Positions 30,709-40,063 of a stretch of 64,000 nucleotides of DNA are shown one piece after another (the first letter of the stretch is position 1; each line of letters starts with the position of its first letter). The position numbers were made by a program, and so were the translations under genes. Source of the stretch: Vibrio hepatarius. Lineage in GTDB: Bacteria; Pseudomonadota; Gammaproteobacteria; Enterobacterales; Vibrionaceae. The stretch covers positions 58,749 to 122,748 of the forward strand of contig NZ_JAATOO010000014.1 in assembly GCF_011806575.1 (NCBI RefSeq). The letters are read 5' to 3'. Under the pieces are notes generated by a model. The model ran no database searches, was not told the DNA's origin, and saw nothing but the letters and a program-made list of their open reading frames with translations.

Positions 30709-31914
30709 CTACGCGGTGGTTTCTTTCTCAAGAATTAACGCGTTGTAGCGAGCAAAGCCTTGCTCTAAATCAGCAATCAAATCGTCTACATCTTCAAGGC
30801 CAACGTGAATACGGAGTAGCGTGCCTTCAAAGTTTGGGTTTGCGACGGTACGCAGGCTGTTAAAACTTTTTGGTTCGTTAGCCAAAATCAAACTCTCAAA
30901 ACCACCCCAGGAATAGCCCATGCTGAAGTGCTGCATACCGTCGAGTAGCGCTGTCGTCGCGCGCGGGTAACTTGTTTTCAATACAAAAGAGAATAAGCCG
31001 TTGCCGCCAGTAAAGTCGCGTTTAAAGAACTGGTGACCCGGGCAGCTTTCCAGTGCTGGGTGGCGAACATGGTCTACTTCCGGGCGAGATTGAAGCCACT
31101 CTGCCACTTTAAGGCTGTTCTCAGCATGTTGACGCAGGCGGACATCCAAAGTGCGGATGCCACGTAAACCTAAATACGCGTCATCTGGAGAAACGCATTG
31201 TCCCATCAAGTAGCTCTGCTCGCGTAATTGATCCCAGTACTTTTCACTCGCAACGGCAGTACCCAACATGACATCTGAGTGACCGACGATGTACTTAGTC
31301 GCGGCTTGAATCGAAATATCTACGCCATGATCAAACGGTGAGAAGTTCACACCTGCCGCCCAAGTATTATCGAGCATGACGATGACGTCGTGGTCGTGGG
31401 CGATACTGGCCAAGGTTGGCACGTCCTGTACTTCCATAGTGATTGAGCCCGGAGACTCCAAGAAAAGAACTTTAGTGTTTGGCTTAATCAGCTCTTGAAT
31501 GCCTTCTCCGATCACCGGATCGTAGTAGGTAGTCTCGACGCCTAACTTCTTCAGAATTTGGTCACAGAAGTCTCTGGTAGGTTCGTAACAGGTATCCACC
31601 ATTAAGATGTGGTCGCCTGTTTCAACAAATGAAAGGATGGTATTAGAGATCGCGGCAGTACCACAAGGGTAAAGCGCACAACCAGCACCACCTTCGATCT
31701 CTGTCATTGCTTCTTGGAATGCAAAATGAGTAGTGGTGCCGCGGCGTCCGTAGAAAAGGGTCTTATTGGTGCGGTTTACCGCAGCGTGATGCTTCTCGGC
31801 AACGGTGTTAAATACCACCGTCGATGCACGTTGCACAGGAGGATTGACGACTCCATTCGTCCATTTTTTATCTCGACCTGCGGTAATGTATTTGGTTTTC
31901 TTGCCTTCCGACAT
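30709..31914 (-). CDS. metC: cystathionine beta-lyase MetC
   Basis: MetC cleaves cystathionine to homocysteine, pyruvate and ammonia in methionine synthesis, using PLP. The 401-residue protein is a Cys/Met-metabolism fold-type I enzyme with [40 protein letters not shown] and LDNTWAAG. The PLP lysine is K207 in [18 protein letters not shown]-terminal [18 protein letters not shown] is standard. The YGRRG motif and length favour MetC over MetB. It stands alone, 66 bases downstream of the cardiolipin synthase gene. Confidence 0.94.
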   Translation of the reverse strand: MSEGKKTKYITAGRDKKWTNGVVNPPVQRASTVVFNTVAEKHHAAVNRTNKTLFYGRRGTTTHFAFQEAMTEIEGGAGCALYPCGTAAISNTILSFVETGDHILMVDTCYEPTRDFCDQILKKLGVETTYYDPVIGEGIQELIKPNTKVLFLESPGSITMEVQDVPTLASIAHDHDVIVMLDNTWAAGVNFSPFDHGVDISIQAATKYIVGHSDVMLGTAVASEKYWDQLREQSYLMGQCVSPDDAYLGLRGIRTLDVRLRQHAENSLKVAEWLQSRPEVDHVRHPALESCPGHQFFKRDFTGGNGLFSFVLKTSYPRATTALLDGMQHFSMGYSWGGFESLILANEPKSFNSLRTVANPNFEGTLLRIHVGLEDVDDLIADLEQGFARYNALILEKETTA

Positions 31915-31980
31915 CTGAAGTCCTTATCAAAAAGTGTGTTGCCCCTATTTAAAACATGGCAACACATTATTATCAAGACC

Positions 31981-33435
31981 CTAAAGGAGTGGATTGAACA
32001 AGTAAAACACCCGCTCAAGGAATCGAGAGTACATTGAACGCTCATGCCACTCTTTGAGTTTGACCTTATGCGAGGCTTCCATGTAGCTCTTTTGTAGCCA
32101 GTACATCTCTTTAGTAAAGGCTTCATCATCGATGGCGAGCGTCAGTTCAAAATTGAGCCATAAGCTGCGCATATCCATGTTGACTGTTCCCACCAAACAG
32201 AACTGTTCGTCAATCACGACTGACTTAGTGTGCAGCAAGCCGCCGTAAAACTCATAGATCTCAACACCCGCTTCCATCAGCTCGGTATAGAAAGAGCGCG
32301 AAGCCCATTGCACCATTATCGAGTCGTTTTTCAGTGGGATAATCAGCTCAACTTTAATACCCCGTTGCGCGGTCATCTTAAGGGTTTCTAGTAAATCCGC
32401 ACTTGGTACAAAGTAAGGGGTGGTAATACACACCGATTTGTTGGCCTGATTGATCGCCAGAGTCAGTACTTGAGAGATCAAGTGTTCTGGCATCCCCGGA
32501 CCAGATGGAACAACTTGAATCGGATGCTGTGGCTCATTAGGGTCAATGCGGCACTCAGGAAGCTGAGGCATGGTTCGAGCACCGGTTTCGACTTCCCAGT
32601 CCCAGCAGTGAATCGCTGAGAGTACGTTGACGGTCGGGCCGGTGACACGCACCATAATATCGACCCACTGACCAACGCCCGAACTCTGCTTAAAGTAAGC
32701 TGGGTCGACGAGGTTCATCGAACCTGTATAGCCGACTTTGTCGTCAATAACGATGATCTTACGGTGTTGGCGCAAGTCGAGTCGACGCAGGAAGATACGC
32801 CAAGGACTAACTTCAAGAGCCTGTAGAACTTCAATGCCGGACTCTTTCATCAAGGAGTACCACTGACTTCTGAAAAAGCGTGGACTCCCAGCAGAATCGA
32901 GCAGTAACTTGACGTCGACACCTCGCTTCGCCGCGCGAATAAGCGCAGAGGCCACAGAATCCGCCAATCCGCCTGGATGCCAAATATAAAAGACCATACG
33001 AATGTGCGATTTAGCATTTTCGATGTCTTCAATAATCGAGTGAAGAATGTCGTTCGGTGAGCTTTGTAACGAAAGGGTGTTACCACTCAGCGCCGGCAAG
33101 CCCAATCGGTTATTACATAGTTCATCAATACGATAGATATGACGACCAAAGCTCTCTGGACGATGGGCATGACAATCGTTGAGTTTTGCGAACCATTCGG
33201 CAAACGGAGCCAACATCTCTTTTGCACGTTCAGCACGTGTGCGACCTAAATTCAATTCGCCAAACAGGAAGTAGCAAGCCACTCCGACAACGGGCAGGAT
33301 ATAGATGATCATTAGCCAAGCGAGTGAAACACTGACAGCACGACGTTTGAGTACGACGCGAATCGTGACACCAGCAACTAAGACCCAGTACAAGACGATA
33401 CTTGCGATTGTTAGAAAGTGATAAAACTTGTCCAT
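31981..33435 (-). CDS. cls: cardiolipin synthase (ClsA type)
   Basis: This enzyme makes cardiolipin from two phosphatidylglycerol molecules at the inner membrane. The 484-residue protein has two N-terminal membrane helices (about residues 5-28 and 37-60) and two phospholipase-D HKD motifs: HRKIIVIDDKVGYTGSMN (about 220-237) and HTKSVVIDEQFCLVGTVNMD (about 400-420). Length and the paired helices match ClsA. Together with pgsA at the right end it covers the acidic-phospholipid branch. Confidence 0.94.
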   Translation of the reverse strand: MDKFYHFLTIASIVLYWVLVAGVTIRVVLKRRAVSVSLAWLMIIYILPVVGVACYFLFGELNLGRTRAERAKEMLAPFAEWFAKLNDCHAHRPESFGRHIYRIDELCNNRLGLPALSGNTLSLQSSPNDILHSIIEDIENAKSHIRMVFYIWHPGGLADSVASALIRAAKRGVDVKLLLDSAGSPRFFRSQWYSLMKESGIEVLQALEVSPWRIFLRRLDLRQHRKIIVIDDKVGYTGSMNLVDPAYFKQSSGVGQWVDIMVRVTGPTVNVLSAIHCWDWEVETGARTMPQLPECRIDPNEPQHPIQVVPSGPGMPEHLISQVLTLAINQANKSVCITTPYFVPSADLLETLKMTAQRGIKVELIIPLKNDSIMVQWASRSFYTELMEAGVEIYEFYGGLLHTKSVVIDEQFCLVGTVNMDMRSLWLNFELTLAIDDEAFTKEMYWLQKSYMEASHKVKLKEWHERSMYSRFLERVFYLFNPLL

Positions 33436-33795
33436 TCAGTTACCTAGGAGCAATAGCGCCACTTAATAGTACATGTCACATGTGCATAGCGACAAGGAAT
33501 AGCGTAGTTAGGTGTGGGAATTTTCAACGAAAAGTTAAAAACAGTTAGCTAATCGTAATCGGCAGGCAAAAGAGTAGGTATCTGAGCAAAAAAGCAGCAT
33601 TTAAACATATTATTTACAATTATGTCGAAAAAATGTACTGAGTGCTCTTCCAATTTTAATCCTAAACTGATTTACTTGCTATAACGTTAGCGTCACTCAA
33701 AATTCTAATAAGTGTAAAAAAATAAATACACTCTACTTTTAAAGACGGCTAACCGAAGCATACACAACATATAAAACTAGTTTAATGGAGTAACC
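33436..33795 (+). promoter_or_regulatory. 360-bp region with the transporter promoter
   Basis: No gene is seen here. An extended -10 element TGCTATAAC (33677-33685) is the best promoter candidate for the rightward transporter and would give a leader of about 100 bases. Near cls lies the repeated palindromic core ACATGTCACATGTG around 33472-33485. No terminator was recognised. Confidence 0.45.
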
Positions 33796-35226
33796 GTGGC
33801 TACAACTACAAGTTCAAAGCCCCGTGATACGTGGGGGTCTAAATTAGGCTTCGTAATGGCCGCAGCAGGTTCTGCTGTTGGTTTGGGCAATATTTGGAAG
33901 TTTCCATATACGGCGGGTGAGAGCGGCGGCGGCGCGTTCGTTGCAATCTACCTATTCTTTGTAATTTTCATCGGCTTTAGTGTGATGCTCACTGAGTTCA
34001 CTATTGGCCGTAAGACAGGTCTTTCTGCAGTTGGTGCATTCAAGTCAACGGATCGTCGCTGGACGTTTACCGGTGTCATGGGTGTTGCCAGTGGTCTACT
34101 AATTATGGGTTTCTACCCTGTAGTTGGTGGCTGGGCTGTAGCGTACATTTTTAAAGTGGGTGGTGGTCTTTTGAGCACGCCTGAAGCCATTGGCGATAGC
34201 TTTGGCGGGTTCATTTCTGATCCTGTTCAGCCACTAATGTGGATGGGTCTATACCTATTCCTTAACGTACTTATCGTAATGAAAGGTATCTCAGGTGGTA
34301 TCGAAAAAGCGGGTAAGATCCTTATGCCGCTACTGTTCCTGATTCTGATTATCGTATCAGTGAAAGGTTTGATGCTACCGGGCGCGACAGCAGGCTTAGA
34401 ATTCCTATTCATGCCTGACTTCTCTAAAGTTGACAGTACGGTTGTACTTGCGGCTCTTGGACAAGCGTTCTTCTCCCTAAGTCTGGGTATGGGTTGTATG
34501 ATGACTTACGGCTCTTACTTGAAGAAGAAAGAGAACCTGGTTCAGACCACAGGTATGGTTACTGCAATGGATACCGGTGTAGCGATTCTAGCGGGTCTAG
34601 CGATGTTCCCTGCGATGTTTGCATTTGGCATGGAACCAGCAGCTGGTCCTGGCCTAGTATTCGTTGTTGTTCCTCAGCTATTTGCTGAAATGGGCGGCTT
34701 CATTGGTCTATTGCTAGCGCTACTGTTTTTCATCGGTCTAAGTGTTGCGGCACTAACATCTTCAGTCTCTCTACTTGAAGTTGTGGTTTCGTACTTGATT
34801 GACGAGAAAGGTATGAAGCGTTCAACAGCGGTTGTGACGGCAAGTTCAGTCATGGCGACGCTATGTATCGTTGCTTCGCTATCACTTGGCGGCGTTGGTC
34901 CTCAACTATTCGGTACAGGCGCGTTTGATATCTTCGACCTACTAACAGACAAGATCTTCCTTGCTGTTGGCGGTATGTTGGTATGTATCTTTGCGGGTTG
35001 GCGCCTAAGTCGCGCAGACCTAGAGAAAGAAATCACCAACGATGGCGAAGTGTCTTTCCCACTATTTGGTCTATGGTACAACCTAGTTAAGTACGTAATT
35101 CCAGTAGCAATTGCAGTCGTTGCATTCATGGGGATTAAGTCTGGTTTCGATAGCGGTAAAGGTGAAATCATGATGCTAGGTATCGCAATCATCGCACTAA
35201 CAGGTATCTTTTCGAAGAAACTCTAA
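33796..35226 (+). CDS. sodium-dependent transporter, neurotransmitter:sodium symporter family
   Basis: This is a LeuT-fold Na+-coupled symporter of 476 residues with about eleven membrane helices, probably carrying an amino acid or related amine. The hallmark of helix 1 is GSAVGLGNIWKFPYTAGESGGGAF (the unwound substrate/Na+ site), given here as GLGNIWKFPY. Other blocks are PVVGGWAVAYIF and FFSLSLGMGCMMTYGSYL. Translation starts at GTG 33796 behind ATGGAG. It is monocistronic, and the substrate cannot be told from sequence. Confidence 0.9.
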   Translation: MATTTSSKPRDTWGSKLGFVMAAAGSAVGLGNIWKFPYTAGESGGGAFVAIYLFFVIFIGFSVMLTEFTIGRKTGLSAVGAFKSTDRRWTFTGVMGVASGLLIMGFYPVVGGWAVAYIFKVGGGLLSTPEAIGDSFGGFISDPVQPLMWMGLYLFLNVLIVMKGISGGIEKAGKILMPLLFLILIIVSVKGLMLPGATAGLEFLFMPDFSKVDSTVVLAALGQAFFSLSLGMGCMMTYGSYLKKKENLVQTTGMVTAMDTGVAILAGLAMFPAMFAFGMEPAAGPGLVFVVVPQLFAEMGGFIGLLLALLFFIGLSVAALTSSVSLLEVVVSYLIDEKGMKRSTAVVTASSVMATLCIVASLSLGGVGPQLFGTGAFDIFDLLTDKIFLAVGGMLVCIFAGWRLSRADLEKEITNDGEVSFPLFGLWYNLVKYVIPVAIAVVAFMGIKSGFDSGKGEIMMLGIAIIALTGIFSKKL

Positions 35227-35249
35227 GCTGAATCAAAAGCGAACTGAAG

Positions 35250-35279
35250 CGGGAGCTCGTAAGGGCTCCCGTTTTTTTT
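35250..35279 (+). terminator. terminator after the symporter gene
   Basis: The stem CGGGAGC / GCTCCCG with an 8-base loop is followed by eight T. Confidence 0.88.
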
Positions 35280-35335
35280 GTGCGTTTTTCGTACTGGCAT
35301 TTTTAGATTAATTGAGCTTTTTTACATAAATTTAA

Positions 35336-35363
35336 TTGTAATGTGATTTGTGTCACATAAAAT
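35336..35363 (+). promoter_or_regulatory. chemoreceptor promoter with a consensus CRP site in the spacer
   Basis: TGTGATTTGTGTCACA (35342-35357) is a perfect CRP core (TGTGA-N6-TCACA). It exactly fills the 16-bp spacer between a possible -35 TTGTAA (35336-35341) and -10 TAAAAT (35358-35363). Bound there, CRP would block RNA polymerase, unless a second promoter lies further downstream. Confidence 0.65.
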
Positions 35364-35471
35364 ATGCACACAATGTAAGGGGTTACTCCCAACCCTGTAC
35401 GAAATCACGAGCAATGATTTCAGATACTGAGAAGTTAACTAAGCACATAATTTAAAAAAGGAACCTAGACG

Positions 35472-37085
35472 GTGAGAATGTCAGTTCGCAAAAAATTGTA
35501 TACGAGTTTCGGTGCCATATTAGCAACAATGCTAGTGATGATTGGGATTATTACCGTAGAAGTGGTCAATTCGCATACTATCGCGGAAGAATTAAGAACC
35601 GATGATGTCCCTGAAACTGTTGGCTACATGGCTTTGATTGATGAGTCGGGTGACATTTACCGAGATGCAGTGGGCATTATTATCAATACCAGTGGTGCAT
35701 CCAGTGAATATGGTGCAAACAAAGAGCAGTTTTTAATTGCGTTGCAAGAGGTTAAACGCCTAGAGACTGTCGGTGGTGAAGACTACCGTAACATCGAAAA
35801 GATCGAGCGTTACATGAATACGTTTATCGATGCGTTCGAAAGCCAAATCTTACCTAATGTTAGTGATGCAAGTTTACGTGACAACGTAGAACATGTTCGA
35901 CAGTTGTACGAAGCAAACCTTGCTCCGATCGAAGAGCTACTGAATGCAGCAACGATCGATGGCCGCCAAGGTACGCAAGAAGCGCTATTAGAGTTAACCG
36001 ACTCTTTTAACGATATTGAGTACTCTATCTACATTTTGGGCAGTATTGCGTTTATTGCGACTCTAGTGATCGCTTACTTATTGTCTAATTCTATTACTGG
36101 CCGTTTGACAGCACTTGATTCCTTGGCGCAACGTGTGGCGGAAGGTGACCTAACGGCTGAACCAATCGAAGATGACTCTGGCGATGAGCTGTCGAATCTC
36201 GCTAATTCTTTAAACCAGATGCAGTCTTCGCTAACCAGTCTAATCGGTTCAATTTCGGTGGTGTCAGATGAAGTGAAATCAGTGACTGGTGAGCTTTCAG
36301 TGATGAGCCAAGACATCGTGTCAGGTGCGAGTAGTCAGGCAGATAAAGCCAACTTGATTGCGACCGCAGCAGAAGAGTTAAGCTTGACCATCGCTCAAGT
36401 TGCAGAGCAGGGCGCATCAACGTTTGAAGAAGCACGTAGCTCAGAGGCGACGGCAGAGCAAGGTCGTGGCGTTATTGTAGAGATGGTGCAAAGCATCCAG
36501 CAGGTCTCTCAACAAATGGCAGATATGTCCGTACAGATGAACAGCCTAGGTTCGCACGGTGAAAAGATCGGCGCGGTGATCAAAGTGATTGAAGATATCG
36601 CAGAACAAACCAACTTATTGGCGCTAAACGCGGCGATTGAAGCAGCGCGTGCGGGTGAGTTTGGTCGAGGGTTCGCTGTGGTAGCCGATGAAGTTCGCGC
36701 GCTAGCCGAGAGAACCACCAAGGCAACCCAAGAAGTGGGTGAGATTATCCACGCAATCCAAGTTGGTACCAATGAAGCGGTGAGTTACACCGAAGATGGC
36801 TGCCGTCTGGTGGAAATCGGTGTTGAGCAGAGCTCTGGTGCGGTGACGTCACTTGAAGAAATCGTTGCAGGTGCAGGCAATGTTCAAGGAATGGTGAACT
36901 CGATTGCCACCGCTGCAGAAGAACAAACGGCGGTGACGAAAGAGATCGCGGCTGATATTACGTCTATCAGTGATATTTCGGTACGCTCGTTGCAGTTGGC
37001 GACCGATAGCTCGCAAAGCGTAGAAGGACTAAACCATAAAGTGCAAGAACTTGAAGGTCTAGTCGGCAAGTTTAAGCTCGCCTAA
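35472..37085 (+). CDS. methyl-accepting chemotaxis protein
   Basis: This is a transmembrane chemoreceptor of 537 residues. Helix 1 is at about residues 12-32, a helical periplasmic ligand domain at 33-190 (four-helix-bundle type by appearance), and helix 2 at about 191-208. A HAMP domain follows ([23 protein letters not shown]). The signalling tip reads [20 protein letters not shown], then [23 protein letters not shown] 35472 is favoured because AAGGAA stands 9 bases upstream; ATG 35478 is the alternative. The ligand is unknown. Confidence 0.93.
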   Translation: MRMSVRKKLYTSFGAILATMLVMIGIITVEVVNSHTIAEELRTDDVPETVGYMALIDESGDIYRDAVGIIINTSGASSEYGANKEQFLIALQEVKRLETVGGEDYRNIEKIERYMNTFIDAFESQILPNVSDASLRDNVEHVRQLYEANLAPIEELLNAATIDGRQGTQEALLELTDSFNDIEYSIYILGSIAFIATLVIAYLLSNSITGRLTALDSLAQRVAEGDLTAEPIEDDSGDELSNLANSLNQMQSSLTSLIGSISVVSDEVKSVTGELSVMSQDIVSGASSQADKANLIATAAEELSLTIAQVAEQGASTFEEARSSEATAEQGRGVIVEMVQSIQQVSQQMADMSVQMNSLGSHGEKIGAVIKVIEDIAEQTNLLALNAAIEAARAGEFGRGFAVVADEVRALAERTTKATQEVGEIIHAIQVGTNEAVSYTEDGCRLVEIGVEQSSGAVTSLEEIVAGAGNVQGMVNSIATAAEEQTAVTKEIAADITSISDISVRSLQLATDSSQSVEGLNHKVQELEGLVGKFKLA

Positions 37086-37106
37086 TCGCTTAGAATCGGT
37101 ATACTT

Positions 37107-37134
37107 CTGGCTCCAAACGTGGAGCCAGTTTTTT
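37107..37134 (+). terminator. terminator whose 3' arm carries the next gene's ribosome binding site
   Basis: The perfect stem CTGGCTCCA / TGGAGCCAG with the loop AACG is followed by TTTTTT. The start codon of the following gene begins on the next base (37135), and its only Shine-Dalgarno-like sequence, GGAG (37121-37124), lies in the stem. Confidence 0.85.
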
Positions 37135-37830
37135 ATGTTCACAATTCTACATACGCATCCAGACTTTCTGATCATCAACAAACACCCCAACGTCTCTGTA
37201 CATAAAGACGATGGGGATACGATGCTGCTACAAGAAGTGGCAAAGCAATCGGGTGATGAAAAGCTCTATCTGATCCACCGGCTGGATAAAATGACTTCGG
37301 GGATTTTGTTGCTCGGAAGAACAGCAAAAGCCGCGAGTGAATTGTCTCAAGCGTTTGCAGAACGCCAAGTAGAGAAGTTCTATCTGGCGATTGGCAGTAA
37401 GAAACCCAAGAAAAAGCAAGGCTTGATCAGCGGTGATATGGAACGCTCTCGACGCTCGTCGTGGAAACTGCTCAACAGCCAAAACAACCCAGCCGTGACG
37501 CAATTTTTCTCAGCCGCTGCTGAGCCTGGTGAACGACTGTTTCTTTGTAAGCCGCACTCTGGGAAAACTCACCAAATTCGCGTTGCACTGAAATCGATAG
37601 GCTCAGCGATCATCGGCGATCCGATTTATAACAGTACCAGCCAAGCCGACCGCGGCTATCTCCATGCGTTTGCACTTTCTTTCCCATTTCAAAATGAGAC
37701 TTTCCGCTTCGTGTGCGACCCAAGAAATGACTCGAAAATGGGTGAGAAATGGAACCAAGAGACAGTCAGCCAAGGGATTAATGATTGGCTGAAACCATGG
37801 GACATCTCGTGGCCAAAGATCAACAAATGA
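37135..37830 (+). CDS. RluA-family pseudouridine synthase (TIGR01621-like)
   Basis: This protein of 231 residues probably converts uridine to pseudouridine in an RNA. The catalytic motif is LIHRLDKMTSGILLLGRT (Asp at about residue 54). Further blocks are FLIINKHPNVSVHKDDG near the start and CKPHSGKTHQIRVALKSIG. There is no S4 domain, as in the short RluA/TruC-like proteins. The target RNA is not evident. The start abuts a terminator hairpin, which may limit translation. The following methyltransferase gene begins 11 bases after the stop. Confidence 0.88.
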   Translation: MFTILHTHPDFLIINKHPNVSVHKDDGDTMLLQEVAKQSGDEKLYLIHRLDKMTSGILLLGRTAKAASELSQAFAERQVEKFYLAIGSKKPKKKQGLISGDMERSRRSSWKLLNSQNNPAVTQFFSAAAEPGERLFLCKPHSGKTHQIRVALKSIGSAIIGDPIYNSTSQADRGYLHAFALSFPFQNETFRFVCDPRNDSKMGEKWNQETVSQGINDWLKPWDISWPKINK

Positions 37831-37841
37831 CAGGATCCAAT

Positions 37842-38777
37842 ATGCAAGCATCGTCACTCGAACTCTTTTTTGATCAGCTCAAGCAACAGCTTACCAACGC
37901 TCCGCATGAAGTGCGCCGTTTGTTCCATGGCCGTGGTAGAAAATATCAAGGTCTTGAGCAAATCACTTGTGATTGGGCACAAGGACAGTTGCTGGTTAAT
38001 CTGTTTAAACAATCCGATGAAGCGTTCTTAGCGCAGCTAAAACATGGCTTACTTGAGCTTACACAACAGCCTGTTTGGCAAGAAGTGCAAGGTTCTGCGA
38101 TTGTTCTCCAGCATCGTTACGATGACGGAGCTCCGTCGGAAGTGCTATTTGGTGAACTAAACAGTCGACCTGTCGTAGTGGAGTCTGGGGTCAAGTATCA
38201 ATTGGATATCGGTCGTAACCAGAACTTTGGCCTGTTTTTAGACATGCGTTATGGCCGTGATTGGGTACGTGAACATGCCAAGCATAAAAATGTACTCAAC
38301 CTATTCGCTTATACCTGTGGTTTTTCTGTCGCGGCGATTGCTGGTGGTGCCGATATGGTGGTTAACGTCGACATGGCTAAAGCATCCCTGTCGAAAGGGC
38401 GGGATAACCACCGACTCAACGAACATAACTTGAATCAAGTGAAGTTCCTTGCTCACGATATTTTCAAATCTTGGGGCAAAATAAAAAAATCAGGTCCGTA
38501 CGAGTTAATCATTATTGATCCGCCATCGTTCCAAAAGGGCAGTTTTGCACTGACCAAAGACTACAAAAAGATTTTACGTCGTCTACCAGATTTACTCGCA
38601 CCAGGCGGGCAGGTTCTGGCTTGCGTCAACTCACCTCAAGTAGACTGCGATTTTCTTATCGATAGCATGAAAGAGGAAGCACCGCAGTTAAGCTTCGTTA
38701 AGCGGTTAGAAAACCCGCCTGAGTTTGCCGACATTGATGAGCAGGCAAGCCTCAAGGTGTTGGAGTTTTGCTACTAA
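37842..38777 (+). CDS. class I SAM-dependent methyltransferase (RlmI/RlmK-like domain)
   Basis: This 311-residue Rossmann-fold methyltransferase resembles the C-terminal part of RlmL and RlmI, which modify 23S rRNA. SAM motif I is VLNLFAYTCGFSVAAIAGGA (about residues 150-169), and motif IV is IIIDPPSFQKGSF. ATG 37842 is chosen because AGGA lies 6 bases upstream; ATG 37827, overlapping the previous stop (ATGA), is an alternative adding five residues. Pairing with a pseudouridine synthase suggests an RNA modification unit, by inference. Confidence 0.85.
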   Translation: MQASSLELFFDQLKQQLTNAPHEVRRLFHGRGRKYQGLEQITCDWAQGQLLVNLFKQSDEAFLAQLKHGLLELTQQPVWQEVQGSAIVLQHRYDDGAPSEVLFGELNSRPVVVESGVKYQLDIGRNQNFGLFLDMRYGRDWVREHAKHKNVLNLFAYTCGFSVAAIAGGADMVVNVDMAKASLSKGRDNHRLNEHNLNQVKFLAHDIFKSWGKIKKSGPYELIIIDPPSFQKGSFALTKDYKKILRRLPDLLAPGGQVLACVNSPQVDCDFLIDSMKEEAPQLSFVKRLENPPEFADIDEQASLKVLEFCY

Positions 38778-38782
38778 GATGA

Positions 38783-38815
38783 AAAAGGCCAGTATCAACG
38801 AAATACTGGCCTTTT
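38783..38815. terminator. bidirectional terminator
   Basis: The perfect 13-bp stem AAAAGGCCAGTAT / ATACTGGCCTTTT has a 7-base loop and lies between the convergent methyltransferase gene and ynjF. Confidence 0.88.
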
Positions 38816-38817
38816 CG

Positions 38818-39423
38818 TTATTTGAGAGTGTGGAAGCCTGAATAAATGCGGGTGAAAGTGGTGAACCAGCATGCTGCGCCAAATACATAGGCGATCACGG
38901 CAAAGTATTGCGGAAGTAGACAGAACAAAACGAAGCACGTGATGGTTTCGGTCCCTTCGGTTAATCCACTCATGTAATACAACGACTTATTCTTATATAC
39001 CGGGTTTTCGATACCACGCTTGCCCGCCATTGTAGCAAAGGCGAGAAAGCTGCTTCCTGTACCGATGAAAGCAAAAATCAAAAACGCGCCAGCGATGGCA
39101 TTTTGCGCAGGGTTTGCCAAGACAAAACCAAACGGAATCAGTGAATAGAAGAGAAAATCCAAACTGATATCCAAGAACCCTCCGGCGTCTGTGATGCCTT
39201 GGATCCTTGCCAATGCGCCATCCAGACCGTCGGCGATTCGATTGAGTGCAATGAACAGCAGTGCCAAGCCATAGTGCTCAAAAATAAGCGCTGGAAAAGC
39301 CGCACAGCCCAACACAAAGCCGAAAACGGTGATTTGATTGGCAGTGAAACCTGCTTTATCAAGCACCTTTGCCCCTTGAGCGAGAGGCTGGCGGATCACT
39401 TTTATACTGAGTCGGTCAAGCAT
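38818..39423 (-). CDS. ynjF: CDP-alcohol phosphatidyltransferase family protein YnjF
   Basis: This is an inner-membrane enzyme of 201 residues with about six helices. It carries the CDP-alcohol signature DGLDGALARIQG...GGFLDISLDF (D-G-x2-A-R-x8-G-x3-D-x3-D). The head group it transfers is unknown. ATG 39423 (MLDRLSIKVIRQPL) is chosen; its start overlaps the end of ynjD by 8 bases, which fixes it as the last gene of the ynjBCD operon. E. coli has the same partner, YnjF, next to YnjBCD. Confidence 0.85.
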   Translation of the reverse strand: MLDRLSIKVIRQPLAQGAKVLDKAGFTANQITVFGFVLGCAAFPALIFEHYGLALLFIALNRIADGLDGALARIQGITDAGGFLDISLDFLFYSLIPFGFVLANPAQNAIAGAFLIFAFIGTGSSFLAFATMAGKRGIENPVYKNKSLYYMSGLTEGTETITCFVLFCLLPQYFAVIAYVFGAACWFTTFTRIYSGFHTLK

Positions 39424-40063
39424 GCTCTGGCTCCCATGGCCAATGGATACAACGACTGCCATCGGGAATATCATCTTCATCGTGAGTGACTAGTAGTGCA
39501 GGGATATTCGCCTGCTTTAACTGCTCGATAACCCAGCAACGAAATTGTACTCTCAACTCTTTATCGAGCTTACTATAAGGCTCATCCAGCAAGGCGACTT
39601 TAGGCTCTGCTAGCAGCATTCGACTTAGGCTAATTCGCGCTCGTTGGCCGCCAGAAATCTGCTCGGGAAACGAGTCGGCCAGCTTAGACAGTGAGAGGTG
39701 CTTCAGTGCTTGTAAGGCTTTTTCCTTTCGTTCGCTTGCTTTGATGTGGTTTGGTAATGCAAATGCTAAATTTTCCCAGATACTTAAGTGGGGGAACAAC
39801 AAATCATCTTGAAACAGAATCCCGACTTGACGCTGATGCGCGGGCAGAGCTTGCAAATCTGCACCGTTGAGAGTAATCGCTCCCGTGCAGGTGAACTCCG
39901 AAGACAAATGGCCGGCAATGGCATCCAATAGGGTGGATTTGCCACAACCACTCGGACCCATTAACGTAATGATTTCGCCGTTTTCTACGGTGATATTGAG
40001 CGACGAGAATAGAGTCTCACCACTTATTTTACGGATGGCGAGGTTTTCGAGACAAAGACTCAT
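39416..40063 (-). CDS. ynjD: ABC transporter ATP-binding protein YnjD
   Basis: This 215-residue ATPase of the YnjBCD importer has Walker A GPSGCGKST (about residues 36-44), the Q-loop in ILFQDDLLFPHL, signature ISGGQRARISLSR, Walker B VALLDEPYSKLD and an H-loop LLVTHDEDD. All catalytic elements are present. Its first 35 bases overlap the end of ynjC. The cognate substrate is unknown; the fused-permease architecture resembles Fe3+/thiamine/sulfate-type importers. Confidence 0.9.
   Translation of the reverse strand: MSLCLENLAIRKISGETLFSSLNITVENGEIITLMGPSGCGKSTLLDAIAGHLSSEFTCTGAITLNGADLQALPAHQRQVGILFQDDLLFPHLSIWENLAFALPNHIKASERKEKALQALKHLSLSKLADSFPEQISGGQRARISLSRMLLAEPKVALLDEPYSKLDKELRVQFRCWVIEQLKQANIPALLVTHDEDDIPDGSRCIHWPWEPEHA

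Noticed and set aside
35374..35391. A GacA/UvrY-type box (TGTAAG-N6-CTTACA) before the chemoreceptor
   Set aside because: Only the left half matches; the right half reads CTCCCA.
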